A DNA stretch of 64,000 bases from Vibrio toranzoniae (GTDB taxonomy: Bacteria > Pseudomonadota > Gammaproteobacteria > Enterobacterales > Vibrionaceae). Shown one piece after another: positions 17,531-26,980 of the stretch. A model generated the notes under the pieces. The model ran no database searches, was not told the DNA's origin, and was given only the letters and a program-made list of their open reading frames with translations. Numbering within the stretch: the first letter of the stretch is position 1; each line of letters starts with the position of its first letter. The DNA lies in NCBI RefSeq assembly GCF_024347655.1, contig NZ_AP025515.1, forward strand, positions 434,001 to 498,000, in the 5' to 3' direction. Both the position numbers and the translations under genes were made by a program.

Positions 17531-17641
17531 TATTATTTCCTTTGACACGCGCAAACTCACCTTCTGAAAAATCAGAAAGTCACTAAGGCATGTTTAACTT
17601 TACTTAATACTTTATTTTTTAATTATTTTAATGGGTTAGGT

Positions 17642-17992
17642 TTAAGCAGTAACAAAGGGAGGGCCGCGCGGGGCTTGCCTCGTGTAGCGTTCGCTTAGAG
17701 CCAAAAAAGCGTAGCTGTCTGAGACAATAAAACTCAGTCGAGTTGTGAGTAGTGTAGTTGGAAGTTCATCTTGGTGAAATGTGGAAAAATGGCTAAACGG
17801 ACACGGCTTACCTTTATGAGTATTCGGTTCGCCTTCTTCAATTTGAACCAGTTCAAAGCCGTTGACCGTACATAACGACGCCCACACTCCCGCGCTGTTA
17901 CCATGAGCATTGATAACAGGCATTAATGTCACTAAAGCCCAACTTAACGCTGTGGCGAGTAACATGGAGAGATTGAACGAGGTTCGGCGCAT
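17642..17992 (-). CDS. DUF2946 family protein
   Basis: 116-residue protein with an N-terminal hydrophobic helix that serves as a signal or anchor (MLLATALSWALVTLMPVINA). The rest carries DUF2946 features: CTVNGFELV, KPCPFSHF, and a C-terminal RQAPRGPP. The two cysteines and several histidines (HGN, HKGKPC, SHFSTFH) suggest metal binding in the periplasm. Related genes often sit beside TonB receptors or copper and iron genes. It precedes the PepSY gene on the same strand. Function is unproven. Confidence 0.75.
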   Translation of the reverse strand: MRRTSFNLSMLLATALSWALVTLMPVINAHGNSAGVWASLCTVNGFELVQIEEGEPNTHKGKPCPFSHFSTFHQDELPTTLLTTRLSFIVSDSYAFLALSERYTRQAPRGPPFVTA

Positions 17993-18177
17993 TATTCCAA
18001 ATCTTTATAAATTTCCCTTATTATGAGGCACTTGCTATATAGGTAAACGTAAAGATTAACATCAAGTTAAAAAATTGAAGCTAACGCACACTCTATTTCG
18101 TTAAAAACGGGGTACAACAGAAGCGCTAATAAAATATTACGCACCTCTGTGCATCAAACTGATTAGAAAAAAGACAA

Positions 18178-18230
18178 TAAAAAACGCCGCTTATATTTTC
18201 CTGGGAAAGGAAATATAACCGGCGTTTTAG
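18178..18230 (-). terminator. Strong intrinsic terminator of the cytochrome b562-like gene
   Basis: A long stem (AAAACGCCG plus TTATATTTCC paired with GGAAATATAA plus CGGCGTTTT) is followed on the minus strand by a T-run, 43 bases after the stop codon. Confidence 0.9.
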
Positions 18231-18272
18231 AAGTTGAACTTTGTTATCTGGTCACTCTAATGAACAAACGAA

Positions 18273-18668
18273 TTAACCGAAGATCTTGCTCCAAATGCTT
18301 GGGGTACGCTTCTCGTGGTACTCTTCGCGAAGGCCATCAATCGTGCGCAGTTCTTGCTGTGCCGCTTCAAAGTCACCTTGATCTAGCTTCTGTTCAATGC
18401 TATCGATTGAAGCACTGATTTTTTTGAAGCCTTCCATAAAGTTGTCTTCTCTTTCTACTGGGTAAACACCCGTTTTCAGTTCTGCCACTAGCGTATCTAA
18501 ACGAACGATAGGTTTCTGCATCTCTTCGATGTTTTGAGCTTCTGCCGCTTGTTTAAACGCAAGCTTCATTTCTTGCATGTTTTTCTTAAGGTCAACGTTA
18601 GCAAATGCGTTGCCAGACATTACTGCAGCAGCGATTAAGCCAGATAAAAGGATTGAGCGAGTTTTCAT
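18273..18668 (-). CDS. cybC: Cytochrome b562 family protein
   Basis: 131-residue periplasmic four-helix-bundle protein. A signal peptide of about 23 residues ends at GNAFA. The mature N-terminus NVDLKKNM carries a methionine at the position of the heme ligand, and LREEYHEKR near the C-terminus carries the histidine ligand, so heme binding looks intact. E. coli cytochrome b562 is 128 residues with its signal. The physiological partner is unknown. Monocistronic with a strong terminator. Confidence 0.85.
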   Translation of the reverse strand: MKTRSILLSGLIAAAVMSGNAFANVDLKKNMQEMKLAFKQAAEAQNIEEMQKPIVRLDTLVAELKTGVYPVEREDNFMEGFKKISASIDSIEQKLDQGDFEAAQQELRTIDGLREEYHEKRTPSIWSKIFG

Positions 18669-18812
18669 TGTTTCTCCAAGTGAAACTGTGACTTTGAAGA
18701 TAGCGCCACCATGATTGTGGCACTTCGACTTTATTATTTTCGGCTAGTGTATACAAAAATCTGACAGGCACAAAAATTGATTGTGTCGAAATGCAAACCC
18801 ACCGACATTCTC

Positions 18813-19559
18813 TTAAGCAAGAGCCGAGTATTCTGGGATGTCATTACGACCACGCAGTGCCAAAAAGGCTAGGAATTGCTTTGGCGAGTGGGTAATCACC
18901 TTACTCGAATCCACGCCCACCTCATCAAGCAGTGAAGACACAAGATCCAGCCCGCCCACGTCTTGGCAGAAATGCGCATCACTTCCTGTAGTAATGAATG
19001 CCCCTTTTGCTTTCGCAATTCTTGCGATCTCAAAACAGCGGTCGACACTACCAACACGGCTATTGCCTTTGAGTGTGGTGTTATTAATCTCGATTGCGAC
19101 ATTATGTTGGGCTGCGCATTCAATCACAGTTTCAAAATCGAAATCAAAATTTGGGTTCCCTAAGTGGCCAAGTGCATCAATTCGACCGCCCCTAATCACA
19201 TTCAACAACGCTTCCGTATGAGTTGCGGCATCCGACGGACGAAACACTGGCTCGTGGAAGCTGGCAATCACCCAATCTAGGTTCTTATCAACACTAGGGT
19301 GAATATCTATTTCACCCTGTGTGTTCATGATGTTTGATTCCACGCCGCGGATGATAGCAACGTCTTCGATAAAACGAGGAAGTACACGCTGATTACTGAA
19401 GAACCAATAATGCGGCGCGCCCGGCATCGACTCTGAGTGATCGGTTGTACAAAACATTGTTAAACCGTTTTGCTTCGCCGACTTTGCGTTTTCGATCAGC
19501 GTGCTGTAAGCGTGACCACTCGCGTACGTGTGGGTATGGGTATCTACTTTTAGTTCCAT
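18813..19559 (-). CDS. ycdX: PHP-domain phosphatase YcdX
   Basis: 248-residue metal-dependent hydrolase of the PHP family. Metal ligands are recognisable in DTHTHTYASGHAY, TTDHSE, GVESN, ASFHEP, LGHLGNP and TGSDAHF. E. coli YcdX binds three zinc ions and has phosphatase activity; deletion affects motility there. Length matches the family. Monocistronic as far as can be seen. Confidence 0.9.
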   Translation of the reverse strand: MELKVDTHTHTYASGHAYSTLIENAKSAKQNGLTMFCTTDHSESMPGAPHYWFFSNQRVLPRFIEDVAIIRGVESNIMNTQGEIDIHPSVDKNLDWVIASFHEPVFRPSDAATHTEALLNVIRGGRIDALGHLGNPNFDFDFETVIECAAQHNVAIEINNTTLKGNSRVGSVDRCFEIARIAKAKGAFITTGSDAHFCQDVGGLDLVSSLLDEVGVDSSKVITHSPKQFLAFLALRGRNDIPEYSALA

Positions 19560-19878
19560 GAATCAATGCCTCTAGCTTGGTCTCTAAACGTTTTTCAAAA
19601 AGGTATCTCTGATATCGCTTTCTGAAAAGGAGTGCCTCGTGGCAACAATTTAACCAGTTTATCAGTTGAAAGTGACAATTAGCACCTAAGCATAGAGCTT
19701 TTTGTTTACTTCATTCACCCTGTTGTTAGACATTGAGCTATCCAAACCTTATAAAGACTACCTCTAGAACGCTTCCTCTCATCAACGTATAACCGTACAA
19801 ACTTGGTAATTACACCAATTTTTTGCAACCTACCCAAGTTCGTCAATACTTATACAAGTTAACAAACTGGAGTGTTTG
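19560..19878. promoter_or_regulatory. Divergent intergenic region between ycdX and the HD-GYP gene
   Basis: About 320 bases with no supported ORF. It should hold both promoters. TGGAGTG at 19868-19874 is the ribosome-binding site of the HD-GYP gene. No other element is clear. Confidence 0.35.
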
Positions 19879-22800
19879 ATGAGAAGAAGACAATATCCGC
19901 TGAGTATCCACATCACTAGCCTTTTCTTAATTTTGACAACACTTGCCGGTGCCGTACTTATCTCAATCAGCTACCGTCATTCTCAAGAATTGCTACTAGG
20001 CACAGTGCGCGAAATTAGTAATGAACATCGCGATAAGCTGGAATCGGTATTTAAGCAAGCCATCGCACCCGTTATCACAACCTTGAATGTGATGGCTGTG
20101 AGCCCATTTGTGGCTCATCAAACCTTCTCTACCGAGAAAGAATCTTGGCTGGCATCAGTCGATATCATTTTCAAGCAGAATAAAAGTCTGGTTGCTTTAT
20201 TCTATGCCTCTGACGATGGTGAATTCAGAATTTTCCGCCCTTTAAGTACCAATAGACAAAGAGCCGAAAACAATGCACCAGCCAAAGCGACCATGATGAT
20301 CAGCAGTACTAATCTTAAAGGTGAAAATTTTATTACTTTTCTTGATGGCACACATCAAGTGATCAGTACCATGCAAGCTGAAAGCAAGTTTAACCCCACG
20401 GCCCGCCCTTGGTTTCGGAACGCAAAGCCTAATGGCTCAATACAACTTTCTGAGCCCTATCTGTTCTATTTTTTACAAACCAATGGAATTACGCTTTCTA
20501 GACGATCTGCAGACGACAAGCATGTGGTTGGGGCCGATTTCACATTAGAATCTCTCTCGTCTCAAATCAGTGAACTGGCCTATTCCCCGCAAACCCGACT
20601 CGCCTTATTTGACAAACACTTTAACCTTCTTGGCCAACATCAGCTTGATCTACCGGTACCTAACCTTGCCCCTGATCAACCCGATGGTTCGATTAAACAT
20701 AATGGCCAAGCTACAGGGAAGATTTCTGGTAGTGAACAAGAACACAGCTTCGTCAAAATGCCTAAACGAGAACAAATGGAAGCATTAAAATCATCCGTAT
20801 TAGCACCTCTTATCTCTGATGAACAGAAATTTGATCTCAAGCTAAAAAACGTTGATTACAACTTAAATACTTGGGCACTAACGTTAACGCCCGTTGAGCT
20901 GACTCCAAACGTCACCCTTTATTTGGCAGAAGCAACACCGCACAATGATTTGCTCTCTGACCTTATTTCCATGCGGGATAAGCAAGTTGGCGTGGCAATT
21001 GGTATGTTATTGCTCTGCTTCGGCATTGTATGGTTTGTCGCAAATCGCCTATCTCAACCACTCAATACGCTCGTGCAACTCACTGACAACATCACACGAT
21101 TTGATTTCAGACGAACCCGCTCCCCCAAAAGCATGATTAAGGAAGTAGTTGACCTCACGCACTCGATTGAGCTGATGGAACACACGCTTCATGATCTTAT
21201 TTCTCTACTTCGAGACACCGCAGGTAATCAGGAGTTTTCGATATTAACCAAGAACATTGCTCATCAAAGTTACTTAATAACCAAAGCAGAAACCATTGTG
21301 CTCTTTACTCAATCAAAAGAAAAAAACGTGTTTGATACAGCGGCCAACCTATCCATTATTCCTTTTAAAGCAGATATCAATGATTTCATCGAACATACTC
21401 CTTGGTTGCTATCTCAGCTCAAACATGGAGAAACCATCCACTTAAACCGAGAGGATAACGTTCTTAACTATTATCAAAACTCGATCTTCAATTCAGACCT
21501 GTTCCTGTTTCCTTTGTTGAACCGCGAGAAATTATTGGTTGGCATCGTCGTGATTGGCTATGAGAGGCCTATTACTAAGATTCAAACAGACAAACATGCC
21601 TTTCTAAGAGAGCTGCTGAGTTTTGCTGAAATAGCCAAAGATAACATTGACCAAATGCAACAGCAGAAAAACATGCTCAATGCCTTAATTGAACTTATTG
21701 CGTCAGCGATTGATACCAAATCACCCTATACGCAAGGGCACTGCCAAAAAGTACCTGAACTCACCAAATGGATAACCCAAGCAACCATTGATGATGACCA
21801 TTATTATCCGCAATTTTCACTCGATAATAAGCAATGGGAAGAGCTGATGCTAGCCGCCTGGCTTCATGATTGCGGTAAGGTCACTACCCCTGAATATATC
21901 GTAGACAAAGCAACCAAATTGGAGACGGTTTACGACCGTATCCACGAAGTTCGCATGCGTTTCGAGTTGTTAAAACAACAAGCTGAAACGGACTATTGGA
22001 GGGCCATAGCTAATGGTGCGCTTCAGGCAGAAAGTCTTAAGATCCTCAAACAAAAACAATCAGAACTGGACGAAGAATTTTCCTTCGTTGCTAAATGCAA
22101 CCAGGGTAGTGAATCAATGACGGAAGAACAAATAGAACGCTTGGACCAAATTGCAAAACGCCAATGGAAACGCACATTAGACGATCAATTAGGCTTGTCT
22201 TGGGCTGAAAAAGAGAGGTACAGCACTAACCAGGGTACAGCAGAACAGGATGAAACAGCACCAAATAACAGTAAACAGGCGCTTCCCGTAATGGAACCAT
22301 TACTTGCTGATAAACCCGAACATAAAATACCGTGGGATAACGGCTTTAACCCAGCAGACGTGTGGCAAGAAGAGTTCGTACTCAAACCCGGAGAAACAAA
22401 ATACAACCAAGGTGAGCTGCATAACTTGAAAGTGTGCCATGGTACGCTAAACGATGAAGAACGTTTCATGGTAAACGACCATATCATTCAGACTTTCATC
22501 ATGCTCAGCAAACTCCCTTACCCATCTTATCTCAAAAACATTCCCGATCTCGCCAGCGGCCACCACGAGCGTATTGACGGTAAAGGTTATCCAAGAGGTC
22601 TAAACGAAGAGCAATTGCCCTTACCGTCTAGAGCAATAGGGATTGCCAGTGCCTTTGAAGCTTTAACGTCAAGTGACCGCCCGTACAAGAAGGGCAAACA
22701 TTTAGATGAATCACTGAGTATCATGACCGACATGGCAACCAGCGGTCACATTGATCCGAAACTGTATTTACTGTTTCTGGAGAACAAGATCTATGACAAA

Positions 22801-22896
22801 TACGCGGCTCGATTTCTTGAACCTAACCAACGGTGTAACATTGATCAGGATAAGCATATCCGTCGAGTGAAAGAGTACATGCGCTCGTTGTTCTAG
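19879..22896 (+). CDS. Membrane sensor with dCache, HAMP, GAF-like and HD-GYP domains (putative c-di-GMP phosphodiesterase)
   Basis: 1005-residue inner-membrane signalling protein. TM1 is at about residues 11-31, a periplasmic Cache-type sensor runs to about 370, TM2 at about 372-392, HAMP to about 445, and a GAF-like region at 460-590. The HD domain motif HDCGK is at 663-667, and HHERIDGKGYP starts at 895. HD-GYP proteins hydrolyse cyclic di-GMP, and the metal-ligand residues are present. The segment between HD and GYP motifs is about 165 residues longer than in standard HD-GYP proteins and largely hydrophilic (residues about 690-850). The ATG at 19879 has a good ribosome-binding site; a TTG lies one codon earlier. 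The ligand is unknown. Confidence 0.85.
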   Translation: MRRRQYPLSIHITSLFLILTTLAGAVLISISYRHSQELLLGTVREISNEHRDKLESVFKQAIAPVITTLNVMAVSPFVAHQTFSTEKESWLASVDIIFKQNKSLVALFYASDDGEFRIFRPLSTNRQRAENNAPAKATMMISSTNLKGENFITFLDGTHQVISTMQAESKFNPTARPWFRNAKPNGSIQLSEPYLFYFLQTNGITLSRRSADDKHVVGADFTLESLSSQISELAYSPQTRLALFDKHFNLLGQHQLDLPVPNLAPDQPDGSIKHNGQATGKISGSEQEHSFVKMPKREQMEALKSSVLAPLISDEQKFDLKLKNVDYNLNTWALTLTPVELTPNVTLYLAEATPHNDLLSDLISMRDKQVGVAIGMLLLCFGIVWFVANRLSQPLNTLVQLTDNITRFDFRRTRSPKSMIKEVVDLTHSIELMEHTLHDLISLLRDTAGNQEFSILTKNIAHQSYLITKAETIVLFTQSKEKNVFDTAANLSIIPFKADINDFIEHTPWLLSQLKHGETIHLNREDNVLNYYQNSIFNSDLFLFPLLNREKLLVGIVVIGYERPITKIQTDKHAFLRELLSFAEIAKDNIDQMQQQKNMLNALIELIASAIDTKSPYTQGHCQKVPELTKWITQATIDDDHYYPQFSLDNKQWEELMLAAWLHDCGKVTTPEYIVDKATKLETVYDRIHEVRMRFELLKQQAETDYWRAIANGALQAESLKILKQKQSELDEEFSFVAKCNQGSESMTEEQIERLDQIAKRQWKRTLDDQLGLSWAEKERYSTNQGTAEQDETAPNNSKQALPVMEPLLADKPEHKIPWDNGFNPADVWQEEFVLKPGETKYNQGELHNLKVCHGTLNDEERFMVNDHIIQTFIMLSKLPYPSYLKNIPDLASGHHERIDGKGYPRGLNEEQLPLPSRAIGIASAFEALTSSDRPYKKGKHLDESLSIMTDMATSGHIDPKLYLLFLENKIYDKYAARFLEPNQRCNIDQDKHIRRVKEYMRSLF

Positions 22897-22911
22897 CCTT
22901 AAATCTATCGT

Positions 22912-23931
22912 TTAGCTTTTAGCAGCGGAGCCCAACACAGAGGAGGCTATCTCATTGATTGTCCCTCGCGGTGTCTGCTTAGTTTTTGCCTTACTGTGTC
23001 TTTTGGCCAATAGCGTATTCGTTATGCTCGCGACGACAATTAGATTAATACCCATTAATTGCTGAGTTGAAAACACATCATCAAAGAACAAGATCTGCCA
23101 TAGCGCACTGAACAGCATGTTAGTGAAAATTAGAGGTGCCAACTGAGATCCACTGTCTACCAGCTTATACGCTTTAGAGCGGAAAATTTGCGTATTAATA
23201 GTAAATAGCGCCAATCCAAAAACTCCAAAGCCAATCCAACTGATGCTATCAATTGACAATAAGGTCGCTAAGGCCTCATACCCTCTATCATTCCCAATGA
23301 CTTCCGCAGCGGAAGAGAGCGACGTGACCGCGATCATGGGAAAAACGAATATTGCTGCGACTAAGAAGGTCCATGCGTTTAATTCTGCTGGTGTAAGGCT
23401 AGTCTTGGAGGCTCGATACAAACTCACTTGTGATCCCGAATTAAACACACCAGCTAACAACCCAAGCAGCAGCTCGGGCCTAAAGAATGTCGAGCCAAAT
23501 TCAAACTGAGACCAATCCCCTGCCATGAGCACTACGCCAACAAATGTCACCCCCAAGCAAATCACCGTCGTTGTATGAACTTTAGTTCCAAACATTAACT
23601 TTTCTAACAAGGGTATAAATAAAGGGCCAGTACTAAATAATACGATACCCTCAACCAACGTTAAGGTTTGTAATGCTGTAAGAAAGCACCACTGACACGC
23701 AACCATGAAGATAGCCCGCATCACCAAAGGTTTCCACATCTCTCGTGAAGGCTGAGTGATTTTGTAAAAGGCCAAGAAGAAAAATAGAAATAAGCTAGGC
23801 AGCAGAAACCGGACGAAGCTCAGCAATGAGATTGTCATCGTTTCAGACAAATACTTGGCCAATAAGCCGCTTAAAGACAAACTGAATGTCGACAACAACA
23901 TGAAAACTGTTGCCTTGGTAATATCAGACAT
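22912..23931 (-). CDS. DMT/EamA family transporter
   Basis: 339-residue inner-membrane protein with about ten hydrophobic helices arranged as two EamA halves (N-terminal FMLLSTFSLSLSGLLAKYLS; second half after residue 170). A basic tail follows the last helix. I chose the ATG at 23931 (MSDITKATV) because a perfect AGGAGGTGA lies eight bases before it. It is divergent from a LysR gene, 91 bases apart, the usual arrangement of an exporter and its regulator. The substrate is unknown. Confidence 0.85.
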   Translation of the reverse strand: MSDITKATVFMLLSTFSLSLSGLLAKYLSETMTISLLSFVRFLLPSLFLFFFLAFYKITQPSREMWKPLVMRAIFMVACQWCFLTALQTLTLVEGIVLFSTGPLFIPLLEKLMFGTKVHTTTVICLGVTFVGVVLMAGDWSQFEFGSTFFRPELLLGLLAGVFNSGSQVSLYRASKTSLTPAELNAWTFLVAAIFVFPMIAVTSLSSAAEVIGNDRGYEALATLLSIDSISWIGFGVFGLALFTINTQIFRSKAYKLVDSGSQLAPLIFTNMLFSALWQILFFDDVFSTQQLMGINLIVVASITNTLLAKRHSKAKTKQTPRGTINEIASSVLGSAAKS

Positions 23932-24022
23932 AATTATCACCTCCTATGACCACTACTTTAAAGACATGACGAGATGAAAAATAGCGAGTAATATTAACCA
24001 TAACTGTAAGGAAAACTTACCA

Positions 24023-24931
24023 ATGAAGAAACTCGTACCACTAAAATCTGTTTACGCTTTCGTAGCTGTCGCAGAAACAGGCAGCATGACCGAGGCTGCT
24101 CATGTGTTATATGTCAGTCACTCAGCGGTCAGTCAGGCGATAAAATCGTTGGAACAACAGATCAATAAACCACTGTTCCAGAGAGTGGGACGTCGCGTTG
24201 TGCTCAATGCCGCAGGTAAACGATATTATCGAAAAGTAGCACCAGCACTAGAACAAGTAATCGAAGCTACCGAAGAACTGGCAAGAACACCTAACGAGCA
24301 CCGCATTACTCTTAACATGGTGAACTCTCTCGCCATGCATTGGTGGATACCTCGAGTTCCTGATTTCCAAAACTTCGCTCCCTCACTCGATATCCGTATT
24401 TCCACGTTAACGGGCCCTTTCGATATAGAGCAAGAGGGTGTAGATATTGCCCTTGTGCATGGTAAACCCAATGAGTGGAACCAGTATTACAGCGAAAAAT
24501 TAGGCGACGATGATCTGGTGTTGGTGTGCAGTCCTAGTCTATTGAAGAGTCAAATGGGCTTAAGCGTTGAGCAGATAGTAAAACAGCGTCCACCCATTGG
24601 TGTATTTAATCCTAGACGAAAACTAGACTGGCAAGTGTGGTGCGACCATTACCAAGTTCCAATGCCCACTTTCCACAGTAACTTGACGTTCGATGTCTCT
24701 ATTCAAGCTGTGCAAGCCGCAATTCGCTCGCTTGGTGTCTTGGTCACTCATCGCCTATTTGTAAAAGATGATATAAGCCACGGTATGTTGGTTGAGCTTG
24801 GAGAGCCAGTCCCTAATCCACACCAGGATTTCTATTTTGTTTGCCCTAACAACAAATTGAAACAAGAAAGTGTGCTACAACTAAGAGCATGGTTAAGGCA
24901 TGAATTCACACGCAAAGCTGACGCTCAATAG
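24023..24931 (+). CDS. LysR family transcriptional regulator, GcvA-like
   Basis: 302-residue LysR regulator of the GcvA-like group (MKKLVPLKSVYAFVAVAETGS start, HVLYVSHSAVSQAIKSLE helix-turn-helix). The effector domain follows from about residue 90. AAGGAAA precedes the ATG. It is divergent from the DMT transporter gene and probably regulates it; the coinducer is unknown. Confidence 0.88.
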   Translation: MKKLVPLKSVYAFVAVAETGSMTEAAHVLYVSHSAVSQAIKSLEQQINKPLFQRVGRRVVLNAAGKRYYRKVAPALEQVIEATEELARTPNEHRITLNMVNSLAMHWWIPRVPDFQNFAPSLDIRISTLTGPFDIEQEGVDIALVHGKPNEWNQYYSEKLGDDDLVLVCSPSLLKSQMGLSVEQIVKQRPPIGVFNPRRKLDWQVWCDHYQVPMPTFHSNLTFDVSIQAVQAAIRSLGVLVTHRLFVKDDISHGMLVELGEPVPNPHQDFYFVCPNNKLKQESVLQLRAWLRHEFTRKADAQ

Positions 24932-25025
24932 TGATTCAATAAGCAATAACGAATAGAACCCAACCATAACGTCAAAAATAAGATCTAAACCATCTAACAA
25001 TAAAGCTAGCTTATAAGAGGACACT

Positions 25026-25346
25026 ATGATTATTACCACCACGCAATCTGTCGAAGGCAAACGCATTGTCGATTACAAAGGAGTTATTGCCGGAGAAGCC
25101 ATTCTAGGAGTGAACGTTTTCAAAGATATGTTTTCAGGAACTCGTGACTTTGTGGGTGGACGTTCTGGCACTTACGAAAAAGAGCTAGAGAAAGCACGTA
25201 ACTACGCATTCAAAGAGTTGGAGCAAAAAGCGATAGAAGCAGGTGCCAACGCGGTAGTTGGTGTTGATATCGATTACGAAGTCTTAGGCACAGGTAATGG
25301 CATGCTGATGGTTTCAGCAAGTGGCACAGCGGTTGTCGTAGCTTAA
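25026..25346 (+). CDS. ybjQ: YbjQ family (UPF0145) protein
   Basis: 106-residue cytoplasmic protein with the YbjQ pattern: a GEAILGVNVFKD motif, the GGRSGTYEKEL segment, and ANAVVGVDIDYE. Relatives form pentamers; the role is unknown, although a heavy-metal link has been proposed. Length equals the family's. AGAGGA precedes the ATG, and a terminator follows at 25384. Confidence 0.92.
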   Translation: MIITTTQSVEGKRIVDYKGVIAGEAILGVNVFKDMFSGTRDFVGGRSGTYEKELEKARNYAFKELEQKAIEAGANAVVGVDIDYEVLGTGNGMLMVSASGTAVVVA

Positions 25347-25383
25347 TAGAGCAGGTAAACACGAAAATGTGTTACGTAACGAT

Positions 25384-25416
25384 TAACCCTTCCTATCAAA
25401 CTTGGAAGGGTTAAAT
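25384..25416 (+). terminator. Intrinsic terminator of ybjQ
   Basis: TAACCCTTCC and GGAAGGGTTA form a perfect 10-bp stem with a ten-base loop, followed by AATT. The T-run is weak. Confidence 0.6.
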
Positions 25417-25489
25417 TGTACTCATCTAGACATGAACGTCCATTCAGCAGTCAGCCAATCACATCACCGAATACTGTTTGTCGTTAATA

Positions 25490-26329
25490 TTACTCTTCTC
25501 GAAGCGCTTCGAAGCGGTCTAGGCCTCGCAACATTTCAAAATCCGGCTCTTCAGCTAACAGTTCTCTCATTGAGCCACTAGCTTCAATAGCGCGCTCTAA
25601 ATCATCGATAGACTGAGCTTCTGCTCCTAATCTTGCGTATGAGCAAGCCCGTTGATACAAAGCGTGAGCATTTTGATCATCGACTTCTAATACACGATTA
25701 CATAGACTCATTGCCCAGTGGTATTCCTGCATATCCATAGCAGCATCGGCTTTAGAGGTTAGCGCTTCTAAATCTCCAGGACGAATCTTTAATATTTCAT
25801 CATAGATTTCAATCTTTTGTTCTGCCGTTTGCGCATTCTGCGCTCTCAACCACAAGTTATGAATCTCATTGATAATTTCAATCTCTCGGTTATTATCCGA
25901 GATGATTCTAGTCTTACGCTTAAGATCCCTTTCAAGAACATTGAATTTCTTCTCATAGTCTTGAGCAATAGAATTAAGTCGCTGATCGGCCATTTCTTTA
26001 GTGGTATGTTTGAGCTCTTTAATTGATTGCCAACCAACCAAGGCAATGAGTGAAGCAACACCGGCAATGATATAGAAAAAATACGTCACAGTGACATTCG
26101 CATAGTTCAGTGACTTGTCAGCCACAGAAAGCTCACGATCCGTCATTTGAATGGTTAAGCGTCTTTCAAGATCTTGCTGTTCCATTCGCAACTGCTTCAA
26201 CTCGTCTAAGATATAACGTTCCATCAGCGGTCTATCTAAATACTCTTGTTCTGAGTAAGTAACCTCCTCGCTTGCAAAGCTCATGGTTGTTACCAGTGAG
26301 AACACTGCAATCAATAGGATTCGAAGCAT
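25490..26329 (-). CDS. Membrane-anchored coiled-coil and TPR protein
   Basis: 279-residue protein with a signal-like N-terminus (MLRILLIAVFSLVTTMSFA), a periplasmic segment, one membrane helix at about 80-100, then a charged coiled-coil (about 105-160) and TPR-like helices (about 165-265, with GDLEALTSKADAAM and NAHALYQRACSYARLG). The TPR part probably faces the cytoplasm and binds another protein. AAGGA precedes the ATG. No enzyme motif; function unknown. It is separated from the upstream gene by a terminator at 26430. Confidence 0.75.
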   Translation of the reverse strand: MLRILLIAVFSLVTTMSFASEEVTYSEQEYLDRPLMERYILDELKQLRMEQQDLERRLTIQMTDRELSVADKSLNYANVTVTYFFYIIAGVASLIALVGWQSIKELKHTTKEMADQRLNSIAQDYEKKFNVLERDLKRKTRIISDNNREIEIINEIHNLWLRAQNAQTAEQKIEIYDEILKIRPGDLEALTSKADAAMDMQEYHWAMSLCNRVLEVDDQNAHALYQRACSYARLGAEAQSIDDLERAIEASGSMRELLAEEPDFEMLRGLDRFEALREE

Positions 26330-26429
26330 TTACATATTCCTTATATATTTCATGGTTGTGTCACTGTGTCTCCTAAATGAGAGACAAGCGATAAAGCCGG
26401 CAATTTTAAACTTCAGCATTATTCGTAAA

Positions 26430-26460
26430 AAAACCATAGCATACTCACTATGGTTTTCTT
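26430..26460. terminator. Bidirectional intrinsic terminator
   Basis: AAAACCATAG and CTATGGTTTT form a 10-bp stem with A and T runs on both sides, 13 bases after the stop codon at 26473. Confidence 0.85.
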
Positions 26461-26472
26461 ATTTCTATTTAG

Positions 26473-26907
26473 TTATTTAGTTTGAGTATTAAGCATCATT
26501 TGCCAGTACTCACATTTAGCTAAGAACTCTTTTAAGTAAAGCTCTGGGTTAGCAAGCTTCTCACCGCCTTTCACATCAGCACCAGTCACTCGCCAAAAGT
26601 TATGAATCACTAAATTTCTGTGGTCAATAAATTCGTTAATTTCGCTTTTTTTAAGAGGAAGCTGCGCACCAAACGTTTGTTCATAAAAACTCAGCGACGA
26701 GTCTTGTTCACTTGGTTTTTCTCTTAAAAATGTATCCAAGTTCAAGCCTAGTTGCTGCTGCCTTTCCTTTGGTAGTGCTTTAGCTAATCTAGAAATAACA
26801 TTGAATAGAGCTAACTCAACTTTTTGCGCTGCTAATAAAGACGCACCTAGAAGCGCATTCTCACTGGAAATGTGTTGCTCTGTTGGTGATACGGTAGCTA
26901 TTGTCAC
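26473..26907 (-). CDS. Hypothetical helical protein with an HEPN-like RX4H motif
   Basis: 144-residue, predicted mostly helical soluble protein. The start is a GTG at 26907 with GAGGT eight bases upstream. Near residue 105 it has DHRNLVIHNFW: an arginine, four residues, then histidine, the signature of HEPN-fold RNases and their relatives. The N-terminal part (AAQKVELALFNVISRLAKAL) resembles the first helices of such proteins. This is a motif-level resemblance only. It follows the 98-residue gene by 73 bases on the same strand and may be co-transcribed. Could equally be a non-catalytic helical protein. Confidence 0.65.
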   Translation of the reverse strand: MTIATVSPTEQHISSENALLGASLLAAQKVELALFNVISRLAKALPKERQQQLGLNLDTFLREKPSEQDSSLSFYEQTFGAQLPLKKSEINEFIDHRNLVIHNFWRVTGADVKGGEKLANPELYLKEFLAKCEYWQMMLNTQTK

Positions 26908-26980
26908 TTTATTAACCTCTAATAATCATAACTGGTGTTACTGTACTAAGTTCGATTTACTGAACTTAGTGTTGCCTTGC

